Below, in pieces: positions 34,144 to 43,326 of a stretch of DNA of 43,326 nucleotides. The DNA comes from Saprospiraceae bacterium. Lineage in GTDB: Bacteria; Bacteroidota; Bacteroidia; Chitinophagales; Saprospiraceae. The position numbers and the translations under genes are program-made. The notes below the pieces were generated by a model. That model made no database searches and had not been told where the DNA came from. It saw nothing but the letters and a program-made list of their open reading frames with translations. Location of the stretch: NCBI GenBank assembly GCA_019187365.1, contig JABARE010000032.1:1-43326 (forward strand), in the 5' to 3' direction. Positions within the stretch are counted from its first letter, which is position 1; each line of letters starts with the position of its first letter.

Positions 34144-34187
34144 ACGTACGTTCGTTAGTTTACTAACGAACGTACGTAAGTTTTTTT
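34144..34187. terminator. Bidirectional terminator-like hairpin built from palindrome copy g
   Basis: Two inverted 16-base arms, ACGTACGTTCGTTAGT at 34144-34159 and its exact complement at 34162-34177, are separated by only TT. A run of A precedes and AAGTTTTTTT follows, so it can act on both strands. It lies between the convergent lipoprotein and repeat-protein genes. Each arm contains the half-site of the dispersed palindrome family. Confidence 0.85.
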
Positions 34188-34204
34188 ATTGAGATGACGG
34201 CTAT

Positions 34205-36475
34205 CTACAGCCGCAGCCAGCTCTTGCTGCGAACGCTGCGCGGACCGGTCACCACCACGCGGTAAAGTCCCGGCGGCAGCGAATCCAGCGTCAAAGTCGT
34301 GCGCCCGCCAACCAGCTGCCTGCGGAAGACTTCCCGGCCTCCGGAAGCGTGCAGACTGAGTATCATCGCACCCTCCGCTCCGGCAATCTCAAGCTGAAGC
34401 TGGCCGTTAGATGGATTCGGGAAAACCTTCAAAGATCCTGTTCCCAACGCATCCTCCGTGGCCACCACCATCGCAAAATAACAGGCCGAGGTGTCCGTGC
34501 AGCCGTCCTTTTGCAGGGCTACGGCGTAGTACCCGGTCCTCACCGGAGTAAACACCGCGTTGGTGTCGCCGGGGAGGGGAACAAAACCCTGGTCGCAATC
34601 CAGCCACTGGTAAGAGGCAAAGGTATCCTCCGCGCGAAGGGCCCCGCCTTCGTATCGTACGCTCGTATCGATTTCAACCAACAGCACCTCGAGCACCAGC
34701 ACAGAATCGCAACCCGCAACATTTTGCAACACCTGCACCCAGGTGCCCGACGAATCGATCAGTTCTCCGTTGATCTCGGTAGGCTCACACAGCGTCAGGA
34801 CCAATGAGTCGGCGGTGGAATTCAGGATCGCGAGTTCCAGGCTGAGCACGCTGTCGCATCCCACTGAGTTTTGCAATACCTGCACGTAGTTCCCGCTTCT
34901 GAAATAAGCTTGTCCGTTGACGACCAGGCTGTCACATGCCGTGTCGACGAGGGTCGCCCGCGTCGAATAAAGGATTCGCAGCTCGATGGTCAGAAAAGAA
35001 TCGCATCCGGCCACATTGGTGAGTACCTGGTGGTACGTACCACTCGAATAAAAACGCTGTCTGTTGATCGTCACGCTGTCGCAGGCGTCGAGCGAAAGCA
35101 GCCCGGAAGTGGATTTCAACACGGTGAGATTGAGCGTCAGCAGCGAGTCGCAGCCCGCAGCGTTCGTCAACTTTTGGAAATAGGTTCCGGAGCGGTAATA
35201 CCACACACCGTTGGCTACAATGCTGTCGCAGAGTTCAACATATAACAATCCCGTTGTCGATTGTTTGACCGTGAGAAACAGCGTCAGCAGGGAGTCGCAT
35301 CCGTGGTGGTTGGTCAGCACCTGTGTGTACACTCCACTGGCGGTAAACCACTCGCCGTTGACCTGCAGGCTGTCGCATCCCGTGCGGGAGAGGGTTCCGT
35401 AACTGGCTTTGTGTATGGTGACGCGCAGTTCTACGGTCGAGTCGCATCCAAATTGGCTGTGAAGCAGCAAATAATAGGTTCCGGACAGGAAGAATGTTTT
35501 GCCTCCTGCCTCAACGCTGTCGCATCCTGCCAGATCGACGATGCGGTAATGAGAGGGGTGTACGGTCAGTTCGAGCACCAGCAGGGAGTCGCAGCCGACT
35601 GCATTGATAAAGCGCTGGACCTGCCGGCCACTGTTTCGGTAAATTTCGCCGTTGACCTTCACGCTGTCGCATCCCTCCAGGTACAGCGTATCGCTGCTGC
35701 TGTGCAGTATGGTCAGGTCGATGTGGATCGTCGAGTCGCAGCCCGAGGCGTTGGGAATGACCTGCTGGTATTGGCCGGATGTGATGAAAATTTCGCCGTT
35801 GAGGTGGATGCTGTCGCATGCAGTGAGGATCAACTGAGTGTCGGTATGAAAGCAATAGCGGATGCCCAGGTAGGGCCGCATCGTCGTATCCGGACTTTCC
35901 GAAGCATAGAACACCGTACGGCCGCTGTCGAGCAATTCGCCGCAGATCAGGGTGTCGTGATCCATCAGCGGCGAACCCGGCTGAAACTGGCTGTTGCCAT
36001 CGTCGGGATCGACCATGAATACCGTACAGTAGGCATTTTTGGCGACGTAGTCCCTCAGCAGGATGTTGCGCAGGTCGACCGACCGGTGCCAGCCGAGCTG
36101 GAACATGCCGAAGCCCGTGTCCTGGCGAATCGAATCGGAGCGGGTGGCCAGCTCCACGGTATCGGCCTCATGGGCTTCCAGCCAGTCCTGGTGGTTGAGG
36201 TTGAAAAAATCGACGTCTCCGTCCCAGGCCACTTCGGAATACAGCACGAAGGCATTGAGGTGTACGTATTTGATCTCGGCATCACGGGGGATCCGGCTGA
36301 TGTCGAATTTCAGTGCGCTCCGGGCGCCCCGTCCCGGGTTGCTCAGGTAGTAATGGGCGTCCTGGTCAGGATACAGCCGGAGGTTGTATTCGTGGCTGAT
36401 GACCTGGGCCCGGGGGCCGGTGATTTGGGCCACGAAGGCCAGCAAAAGTAAAATCGTACGCATTGCGTTTTTCAT
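34205..36475 (-). CDS. T9SS-exported repeat protein with eight Cys-Asp-Ser repeats
   Basis: A 756-residue surface protein. The signal peptide (about 1-24) ends PRAQ. The first 230 residues have a DNRLRE-like beta-sandwich look (SALKFDISRIPRDAEIKYVHL). Eight tandem repeats follow, seven of 49 and one of 48 residues, each of the form CDSxxxNGxxYxxSG, xxLxN, GCDSLLTLxLTV. Then come an Ig-like domain and a T9SS type A sorting domain (from VFPNPSNGQLQLEI). Each repeat holds two Cys and two Asp-Ser pairs, fitting disulfide or metal-stabilised adhesin units. The frame is open to 36583, but only the ATG at 36475 gives the signal peptide. Probably an adhesin. Confidence 0.88.
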   Translation of the reverse strand: MKNAMRTILLLLAFVAQITGPRAQVISHEYNLRLYPDQDAHYYLSNPGRGARSALKFDISRIPRDAEIKYVHLNAFVLYSEVAWDGDVDFFNLNHQDWLEAHEADTVELATRSDSIRQDTGFGMFQLGWHRSVDLRNILLRDYVAKNAYCTVFMVDPDDGNSQFQPGSPLMDHDTLICGELLDSGRTVFYASESPDTTMRPYLGIRYCFHTDTQLILTACDSIHLNGEIFITSGQYQQVIPNASGCDSTIHIDLTILHSSSDTLYLEGCDSVKVNGEIYRNSGRQVQRFINAVGCDSLLVLELTVHPSHYRIVDLAGCDSVEAGGKTFFLSGTYYLLLHSQFGCDSTVELRVTIHKASYGTLSRTGCDSLQVNGEWFTASGVYTQVLTNHHGCDSLLTLFLTVKQSTTGLLYVELCDSIVANGVWYYRSGTYFQKLTNAAGCDSLLTLNLTVLKSTSGLLSLDACDSVTINRQRFYSSGTYHQVLTNVAGCDSFLTIELRILYSTRATLVDTACDSLVVNGQAYFRSGNYVQVLQNSVGCDSVLSLELAILNSTADSLVLTLCEPTEINGELIDSSGTWVQVLQNVAGCDSVLVLEVLLVEIDTSVRYEGGALRAEDTFASYQWLDCDQGFVPLPGDTNAVFTPVRTGYYAVALQKDGCTDTSACYFAMVVATEDALGTGSLKVFPNPSNGQLQLEIAGAEGAMILSLHASGGREVFRRQLVGGRTTLTLDSLPPGLYRVVVTGPRSVRSKSWLRL
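34646..35818 (-). repeat. Eight tandem 147-base coding repeats
   Basis: The repeats encode the 49-residue Cys-Asp-Ser units of the surrounding gene. Seven begin with Cys-Asp-Ser; the eighth (C-terminal) begins Cys-Glu-Pro and is one codon shorter. Protein identity between units is moderate, so the array is old rather than a recent expansion. Confidence 0.9.
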
Positions 36476-36818
36476 AACGGGTGTTTTAAAAATGAAGGGT
36501 GACAGCCTTTGGGTGCTGCGGTGATTCGGGCCAGAGATGCCCAGAACATGGAAAATGGCGGGGTAGGCCCCAAAGATAATCACCTGTGTCGGATTTCAGC
36601 CCCGGGCCCTAAAAAAATTGCCCGGTCCGCCCGTCGGATTTTAGAAATTTGAACCGGATCTGCAGAAATTTCAGAAAAATAATCTGAGAATCTGGCACAA
36701 TTTCGGCAGACTGTTCTATATTTGATGGCTGGATTGTCCCGTGACCCTTGGGCAACCGATTGATTATTAACGAATTTTATTACAACGATAACCGGAAAAC
36801 TACTAAATCCCCCTTCTC
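36476..36818. other. Divergent promoter region
   Basis: This gap of 343 bases separates the divergent starts of the repeat-protein and giant-adhesin genes. It is A+T-rich from about 36600. Apart from the promoter-like box at 36717, nothing was recognised. Confidence 0.5.
36717..36724 (+). promoter_or_regulatory. Possible -7 box for the giant adhesin gene
   Basis: TATATTTG matches TAnnTTTG and would give a leader of about 90 bases. No good TTG box lies 19-21 bases upstream. Confidence 0.4.
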
Positions 36819-39800
36819 ATGTTTACCAAGACTTACACATCCTTATGCCCTGTTGCCATTGCATCGGGCAACACAAACCCCGCCGCCTTTAAAAATTTAA
36901 TTGGCTTCCTGCGGTCGCGGTCTTTGACCCTGCTTACCCTGTGGATTTGGATGGCACTGGGGCTGAGCCAGGCACTGGCACAACCCGGAGAGTGCCTCGA
37001 TTTTGACGGAAGCAACGACATCGTCACCATCGCCGATGGCAGCTGGAATGACTTTGGGTCTTCCGATTTTACCGTGGAGGCCTGGGTTAAAAAGCAGGCC
37101 GGGTCATCGGGTTGGTCAAACTTAACGGCGGTTGGAAAGTGGAATACAGGGGCATCCCCGGGAACCAACGAGTGGCTGATGGCGCTTACAAGCGATGGCG
37201 CCGACGAGAAGCCAACGTTTTCGGTTGAAATCGGGGCAACTGTTTACAAAGCCATTGGAACCACCTCAATGACCGTCGGTACCTGGTACCACATCGCCTG
37301 CGTGCGGGAGGGCACCGACATTAAATTGTACGTCAACGGCGTCCTCGAGGCCACTACGGCGATCGGTATGACCTCGATCAACAATGTTTCGGGAAGGCAC
37401 ATAAAGCTTGCCAGAATTGACGGATTTGGAGGACACACCAACATGGAGATGGATGAACTCCGGATCTGGGACGATGCTCGCAGCGCTGCCGAAATTGCCG
37501 ATCTAAAGGATTGTGAGATTCCCACTGCTTACACAGATCTGTTGGCTAACTACCATTTCAACCAGGGTACTGCCGGAGGAAGCAACCCCGGCGAAACTTC
37601 TCTGGGTGACGACGCCGGTAGCAGCCGCGACGGTGCGCTTACGGGTTTTGCGCTGACCGGTGGCACCAGCAACTGGGTGGCTCCGGGGCCAACACCCAAT
37701 GGTGTGAGCTGTCTGCCCGTACATAATGTGACCAAGGATCTCTATTATTCAACCATTCAGGATGCAGTGGATGGTGCTGATCCGGGGGATGACATTAGCG
37801 TTAGTAGTGGAACCTATAATGAAACAGTAATTCTAAAGAAGTCTCTCAATTTAAGCGGTGCGGGTTGTGGCTTGACCATTTGGAAGGGCACCGCAATTAC
37901 AGATAGAGCACTTGTTATTTCGCGAGATGCAGGTATGCCCGACGATGTCCATGTGGAAATTACGGGCTTCTCCTTTGAGACGGAAAACAATCAAACGCTT
38001 CGTGGTGATTGGAGTACCGTATATACAGAGGAATTAACTTTAGATATTCATGGTAATTGCTTTAAACACGTCAACACGAGAAATCCAGGAACTGATTTTG
38101 CTTTGTGGGTCGATGGAGCAAATCAGGTTGTGCGCGGAGCTACAGGAGCGCTGCGGATTTACGATAACCTATTTGATGTAGTTACGGGAGGCGTACTCTT
38201 TGAGCAATGTCGCGCAGTGGATGTTTTGGAAAATACTTTTAACGTAACCTATGAAGCGGTTGCGTTTAATTACGGCGGGTCAAGCGCCACTACCTACGGA
38301 GATCAATTGGTTAGTCGCAATACATTTACCCACGTTCCTGTTGATTGGGCCTTTGCCATTAATAACTATCACTATGGCTCTGGTACTTACACCATGCTTC
38401 CAACTACGGTATCCAACAATATTTTTACGAGTACAGGGTTCACGTATGCAGTTGTTTACGGGGTTAAAGTTTCCCAATCGGGGACTCACATGTATTCCAT
38501 CAACGATAATTCAATTTTAAGTGGAACCATTTTAAAATGGGGGGGGTTTGAACATCAAGCTGACTTAGATGCAACGTGCAATTGGTGGGGAACTACAGAT
38601 TATACTTTAATTGTTCCCAGGGCTTCTGTGAGTGTTGACCTCGTACCTTATTTAGTTGATGGTACTGACAGCGATCTGATGACCCTTGGTTTTCAACCAG
38701 TGGCGGGTAGTTGCACAGGAGGGCCTGTTCATGTGTATTCTGATCTTGCAGAGACAATGCTGGTGAGTACTCATGCAACCATTCAGGATGCTATTGACGA
38801 CGCTGCAACTTTAGCTGGATATGTAGTTCGAGCCGATGACGGAACTTTCACCGAAAACGTCAGCATCACAAAATCGCTTTCCTTGCGTGGAGCCAATTAT
38901 GGGACCGACGGTTGTTCCGGAGGCCGGGGCTCGGAGAGCATCGTCGACGGGTTGGCTGCAACGGCCTTTACCATAATGGCTGGCGGAGTCGTTATCGACG
39001 GATTTGAAATTCGGGGAGCGACCGGAGTCAGCAGTTCCGGTTACACCGGAGTATCCGTCCGGAACAACAAATTTGCGGTTGACGGGGTTGGCATCAGCGT
39101 CTCTTCCGCCGCCACCAGCCCGGGAAGCACCTGGGCCATCGAAGACAACTGCATTGATCTTGCGGCACAACTTTTCGGCGGAACACCGACCTATGGCATC
39201 TTGCTTGCCGGGATTTCCGGAACAGCCGCCGCAACGGTCGACGGGAACGATATATCAGATGGATTCTACGGCTATATCGCTTATGGCATTGCTACCACTC
39301 CCGTCACCCGCATTGAAAACGGAAGTGTGACAGGTGCCATGCAGGGTGTAGCCCTTGTAAACACGCTGGGCGGACCGCTTGCACCCATAGACATCGAAAT
39401 CGTTTCTCTTTCCCTGACTTCATTTTCAGGAAGCCACCCTGGCTTGCCGGCGGTGAATTTCCACGCAGGCGTTTATACGTACACTGCCGGTAGCACTATG
39501 CCATTAGAGAGCATCGACGCAATCATCAGGGGATGCACCATTGACGGAACGGGTTCCGTTAGTCCGGCAGGAGCTGCTGTGTACATCGGCGATTTCAGCG
39601 CTGGTCCGGCCACCGTACAAACCATTGTGGTGGACGAGAATACAATCACCGACAACCTCAACCGCGGTGTGGATTCCCGCGGATATGTCTCAACAACCAT
39701 TACGCAGAACACCTTTTCCGGCAACGGCTCTGCTCCCTGGGGGGCGGGGGGAAACGATGGTTTTACCATCATTGCACGGAACGGTGCAACCGTTATGGCT

Positions 39801-42800
39801 GACAACAATTTTATTACCCACCCCGCATCGAGTACCTATCCGGTTACCGCTTTGTTTACCGGAAATGCACCCGTCAGCACCATCGCAGCTTCGGACAACA
39901 GCATCCTGATGAACGGCAATGCCATGGCGAAAGGGGCTACTTCGGCAGTTGGAACGGGATCCATCGATGCAGAGTGCAACTGGTGGGGCGTTACGGGTTC
40001 CTCAGTCCCTCCTCTGATGTCCGGTACCGTAGATTATGAACTGTTCCTTACCTCGGGTGTCGATGACGACCTGGTTACTGCAGGCTTCCAGCCACAGGCG
40101 AACACCTGCAACGGATGTTCGAGTGGTAATCTGGTTACAAACACCAATACGGGAGAATTTTTCTGCACCATCCAGGATGCCATTGACGATGCCGAAACGC
40201 TTGACGGGCATACGCTTGATGTCTCCGCCGGTACCTACGCAGAAGACGTCCTGGTCGACAAAGAACTGACCATACGGGGACCCAACCACAGCATCGATCC
40301 TTGTTCCGGAATGCGCGTTCCGGAAGCCATCGTGGTTCCCAAAACGAAAGACATCGCTTCCACGGTCTTGTTCTACATTGACGCTAACACCGATGACGTG
40401 ACCATTAAAGGCTTCACCATGGATGGCGACAATCCTTCCTTGACGAGCGGATTTAGCAGCACAAACGGAGCCGACATCGATGCCGCTGAGGCCGTTGCAA
40501 CCTATGAAACAGGCGTCGACAACCTCGTCGTGAAAAACAACATCATCAAAAACTTATCCTACTTCGGGGTAACGCACTACGACTATCCGGCTGGCGTAGC
40601 CTCCACCGGACACGAAATTTCCAACAATAAATTTTTGGACTTGGGCACGTATGATGCGGGTTCCGGAATTTCATTCTGGGGCGGTGGGGTATTGCTCTAC
40701 AACAACGGGTATGCCCACGTTCACGACAATTGTATGACCAACGTGCGCATTGGGGTTCAGACGGGTAATTATTATCGTGCAAACCCGGGCGCTGGCACTT
40801 ACCAGCGCATCGAAGACAACACCATGTCTGTTCGCAGAAGGGGGATTTTTCACAACCTGTTCTATAGTTCAGCTTCGCCTTACACCCTCGACGACAACAC
40901 CATCACCGCAGTCGACCACGCGAGCGAGATCTATTGGGACGGTATTTTAGTTTCTTCTCATCAGGGGGTAAGTTCTACGACCAGCAACAACGACATCGAC
41001 GGGACGCTTGTTCCCGCCAAGACCAGCGAAGGACTTGAGGTTTGGAATGTGAGGAGTACAGCGCCAGCCATCATCAGCGGAGGTACCGTTACCGGAGTCG
41101 ACATCGGTCTCTTTGTCAACAACTACGAAGGATACGCTTCCGATGCCGGGGAGGGTGCGCATACAACCGTCAGCGGACTGGTAGCGACAGACTGCCCGAT
41201 AGGAGCTAAAATTTTCGACAGCCCTTCCAGCACTTTACATGCTGCGGTGTCGGCAACCATCAAGGACGATTGCGAATTCAATCACTCTTCTTCCGGAACA
41301 ACGGGGATACTGGTTTCCGGTGCAGCCGCATCGGCCATCATCAAAGACAACGACGCATCCATTGACGGTTATTCCATTGGAGTCGATGTCGACGCAGCAA
41401 CCGCCACGGTCGAGAATAACCACATTTACAACAACGGCATCGGCGTCCGCTTCACCAATGGCGGGGATGGCACCGTCACAAAGAACAAATTTTATGACGC
41501 TGCTGAACCCAACGGCACGGACGTTCAAAAAACAGCTACCGGAGGTTCCGTAACAGCAGGACCAGACAACTGGTATGCGGGCAGCACTTACGGAGTAGAA
41601 AATTTATCGGCGACCAGTGTGGATGCAACACTCAATTACTGGAACGCTGCCGATGGCCCCGGGCCAGTTGGTTCCGGTAGCGGCACACCCATAACGACCC
41701 TGGTCGATTACTGCCAATACCTCAATGACGAGCCTACCCACCTGGGAGGATCACCTACTGCCACATCTCCTACCGTGGTGATCCTCGTCGATGAATCGAG
41801 TGGGGTAGCCGACGACGATGGCATCATCTGCAACGGCGCTTCCGTTACGCTCGATGCAACGACAACCGGGGCAACCGGATATCTGTGGAGTACGACCGCA
41901 ACGACGGCCAGTATAACGGTCAGCCCTTCTTCCACCACGGGATACACCGTTACGGTGACCTTCCCGGATTGCACCGTTTCAGATGACCAGACCATAACCG
42001 TTGAAGCCCTGCCAAGTTGTTCGATCACCGGGGCCGATGGCCCACTTTGTCCAAGTGCTTCGGAAACCTATGCTGGGCCTGCCGGAATGTCTTCCTATTC
42101 CTGGTCGATTACCGGAAGTGGAACCATCCCGGGTAGCACGAGCGATCCCACGGTCTCCGTTAGTGCTTCTGCAACGTGCAGTGGAAGCTTCACCCTCACC
42201 CTGGTCATTACCGATGGAGACGGCTGTAGCTCGAGCTGCTCAAAAGTCGTCACCGTAGAAGATGTAACCGGACCAACAGTGACTACCGGCGGCATCGCTA
42301 CTTGTTATCCTACCCTTGCGGCTGCCGAGGCAGCAGCACTGACCGAAACAACAGCCACCGACAATTGCCCGGGGGCACTCACCGAAACGGCAATTACTAC
42401 AGGCACATGTTCTGCTACCATTTCAGTTACGGTTACGGATGCCTGTGGCAATGCAAATACTGCAATTTATGCAACCCGCATCGACGGCATGGCACCGGTG
42501 TTCACCACCTGTCCGGTTGATCTTACGGTGTATACCGCTCCTGGCCTTTGCGGACGGTCGGTTTCTTATTCTGCCCCGGCAGCGACCGACAATTGTACTG
42601 CTTCTCCAACCATCGTGAAAACGGATGGTTCGGGCTATATGTCCGGCGACTTTTTCCCTGTGGGTACAACTCCTCAGACGTTCACCGCGACCGACGAGTG
42701 TGGAAATGTCTCTACGTGTTCCTTTACAGTCACGGTTATTGACGACGAAGACCCGGTTATCACGGGTTGCCCCCCAAATATAACGGTAAGCACCACACCC

Positions 42801-43326
42801 GGTCTGTGCACGGGCACAGCTACCTGGGTAGCTCCCACAGCATCCGACAACTGTCCGGGAGTATTGCTGACGTTGGTACCCTATCTGCCGCCGAGTTCGA
42901 CTTTCCCCAAGGGTTCTACCCTTTTAACGTATACGGCAACCGATGTCTCTCTAAACTTGGTGACCTGCGCCTTTACCGTTGTGGTCGAAGACAACGAAGA
43001 TCCTACCATCACGGGTTGTCCCGGAAACCAGACCCGGGATGCCGATTCGGGCGGATGCGATTACAGCACCGCTGGAACGGAGTTTGACCCAACGTCTTAC
43101 GACGACAACTGTCCGATGGAGGTACTTACCTATGCACTGTCCGGAGCGACAACTGGATCAGGAACCAACACCCTTGCGGGCGTTGATTTCCAAAAAGGTA
43201 CGACGACGGTCGTCTGGACAGTAACGGATATGAGCGGTAACACGGAGACGTGCAGTTTTGACATAGTAGTAATAGATGACGAAGATCCGACGATCAGTTG
43301 CCCTGGCACGCAGACGCGGAATACGG
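36819..43326 (+). CDS. Giant secreted adhesin: LamG-like, beta-helix and HYR modules (3' end outside window)
   Basis: One frame runs without a stop from the ATG at 36819 to the window end, at least 2,169 codons. After an extended signal (hydrophobic part about 38-55, ending ALAQ) comes a LamG/concanavalin-like domain (about 59-250). Three parallel beta-helix modules follow (about 301-635, 637-1099 and 1100-1640). Each opens with a TIQDAIDDA-type motif and ends with an NWWG or NYWN motif and, in two cases, a TxGFQP tail. Ig/PKD-like domains (about 1644-1820) and at least three HYR repeats (ATDNC, CPxNxTV, TATDxxGN) complete the visible part. It is very probably a cell-surface or biofilm protein exported by the T9SS; the sorting domain would lie beyond the window. 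Module 1 is clearly richer in A+T than the rest. Confidence 0.88.
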   Translation, partial: MFTKTYTSLCPVAIASGNTNPAAFKNLIGFLRSRSLTLLTLWIWMALGLSQALAQPGECLDFDGSNDIVTIADGSWNDFGSSDFTVEAWVKKQAGSSGWSNLTAVGKWNTGASPGTNEWLMALTSDGADEKPTFSVEIGATVYKAIGTTSMTVGTWYHIACVREGTDIKLYVNGVLEATTAIGMTSINNVSGRHIKLARIDGFGGHTNMEMDELRIWDDARSAAEIADLKDCEIPTAYTDLLANYHFNQGTAGGSNPGETSLGDDAGSSRDGALTGFALTGGTSNWVAPGPTPNGVSCLPVHNVTKDLYYSTIQDAVDGADPGDDISVSSGTYNETVILKKSLNLSGAGCGLTIWKGTAITDRALVISRDAGMPDDVHVEITGFSFETENNQTLRGDWSTVYTEELTLDIHGNCFKHVNTRNPGTDFALWVDGANQVVRGATGALRIYDNLFDVVTGGVLFEQCRAVDVLENTFNVTYEAVAFNYGGSSATTYGDQLVSRNTFTHVPVDWAFAINNYHYGSGTYTMLPTTVSNNIFTSTGFTYAVVYGVKVSQSGTHMYSINDNSILSGTILKWGGFEHQADLDATCNWWGTTDYTLIVPRASVSVDLVPYLVDGTDSDLMTLGFQPVAGSCTGGPVHVYSDLAETMLVSTHATIQDAIDDAATLAGYVVRADDGTFTENVSITKSLSLRGANYGTDGCSGGRGSESIVDGLAATAFTIMAGGVVIDGFEIRGATGVSSSGYTGVSVRNNKFAVDGVGISVSSAATSPGSTWAIEDNCIDLAAQLFGGTPTYGILLAGISGTAAATVDGNDISDGFYGYIAYGIATTPVTRIENGSVTGAMQGVALVNTLGGPLAPIDIEIVSLSLTSFSGSHPGLPAVNFHAGVYTYTAGSTMPLESIDAIIRGCTIDGTGSVSPAGAAVYIGDFSAGPATVQTIVVDENTITDNLNRGVDSRGYVSTTITQNTFSGNGSAPWGAGGNDGFTIIARNGATVMADNNFITHPASSTYPVTALFTGNAPVSTIAASDNSILMNGNAMAKGATSAVGTGSIDAECNWWGVTGSSVPPLMSGTVDYELFLTSGVDDDLVTAGFQPQANTCNGCSSGNLVTNTNTGEFFCTIQDAIDDAETLDGHTLDVSAGTYAEDVLVDKELTIRGPNHSIDPCSGMRVPEAIVVPKTKDIASTVLFYIDANTDDVTIKGFTMDGDNPSLTSGFSSTNGADIDAAEAVATYETGVDNLVVKNNIIKNLSYFGVTHYDYPAGVASTGHEISNNKFLDLGTYDAGSGISFWGGGVLLYNNGYAHVHDNCMTNVRIGVQTGNYYRANPGAGTYQRIEDNTMSVRRRGIFHNLFYSSASPYTLDDNTITAVDHASEIYWDGILVSSHQGVSSTTSNNDIDGTLVPAKTSEGLEVWNVRSTAPAIISGGTVTGVDIGLFVNNYEGYASDAGEGAHTTVSGLVATDCPIGAKIFDSPSSTLHAAVSATIKDDCEFNHSSSGTTGILVSGAAASAIIKDNDASIDGYSIGVDVDAATATVENNHIYNNGIGVRFTNGGDGTVTKNKFYDAAEPNGTDVQKTATGGSVTAGPDNWYAGSTYGVENLSATSVDATLNYWNAADGPGPVGSGSGTPITTLVDYCQYLNDEPTHLGGSPTATSPTVVILVDESSGVADDDGIICNGASVTLDATTTGATGYLWSTTATTASITVSPSSTTGYTVTVTFPDCTVSDDQTITVEALPSCSITGADGPLCPSASETYAGPAGMSSYSWSITGSGTIPGSTSDPTVSVSASATCSGSFTLTLVITDGDGCSSSCSKVVTVEDVTGPTVTTGGIATCYPTLAAAEAAALTETTATDNCPGALTETAITTGTCSATISVTVTDACGNANTAIYATRIDGMAPVFTTCPVDLTVYTAPGLCGRSVSYSAPAATDNCTASPTIVKTDGSGYMSGDFFPVGTTPQTFTATDECGNVSTCSFTVTVIDDEDPVITGCPPNITVSTTPGLCTGTATWVAPTASDNCPGVLLTLVPYLPPSSTFPKGSTLLTYTATDVSLNLVTCAFTVVVEDNEDPTITGCPGNQTRDADSGGCDYSTAGTEFDPTSYDDNCPMEVLTYALSGATTGSGTNTLAGVDFQKGTTTVVWTVTDMSGNTETCSFDIVVIDDEDPTISCPGTQTRNT

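Noticed and set aside
35261..36451. A 396-codon plus-strand frame opposite the Cys-Asp-Ser repeat gene.
   Set aside because: Its length follows from the biased codons of the repeats on the other strand; it has no start context or family features.

Overview
The window is chromosomal DNA from a member of the Bacteroidota, most likely the Saprospiria (Lewinella/Haliscomenobacter-like). The evidence is a fused MurF-alanine racemase, a DUF2851 gene, a block of SurA-like foldases, several secreted proteins with a C-terminal type IX secretion (T9SS) type A sorting domain, and promoter-like TAnnTTTG boxes. The placement rests on protein families and gene style, not on a marker gene.

Bases 1-20.6 kb are mostly core genome. 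An IS630-type transposase remnant opens the window, followed by dps, dnaN-nadD, and an M16 peptidase homologue that has lost its zinc motif. Next is a cell-wall elongation cluster, mreB-mreC-mreD-mrdA, running directly into folA and a DUF2851 gene. After a MITE-like element come an outer-membrane barrel gene and lpxK. On the minus strand lie purD, the murF-alr fusion and three genes for periplasmic foldase-type proteins (two parvulin proteins of SurA type and a related lipoprotein). This half serves envelope building: peptidoglycan precursors and elongasome, lipid A, and outer-membrane protein folding.

Bases 20.6-24.5 kb are a small regulatory island. A second copy of the MITE-like element, in inverted orientation, abuts an ECF-type sigma factor gene that overlaps a gene for a membrane-anchored anti-sigma/TPR-like protein. 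A small exported protein and a broken beta-propeller sensor gene (frameshift, two in-frame stops, missing 3' end) follow.

Bases 24.5-43.3 kb are accessory and rich in surface proteins. Two T9SS cargo proteins (one with an internal duplication, one with FG-GAP-like, HYR and FN3 domains) precede a DUF547 gene and an MtfA-like gene without its metal motif. Then come tRNA-Phe with simple repeats, an unknown 405-residue protein, a lipoprotein, and a T9SS protein with eight 49-residue Cys-Asp-Ser repeats. The last gene is a giant adhesin-like frame of more than 2,169 codons (LamG-like, three beta-helix modules, HYR repeats) that runs off the window.

The most unusual signal is a dispersed palindrome, roughly ACTWACGAACGTTMGT, seen seven times in 34 kb. 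It occurs between convergent genes, inside coding sequence, across a stop codon, and doubled into a bidirectional terminator-like hairpin. No gene in the window explains it.
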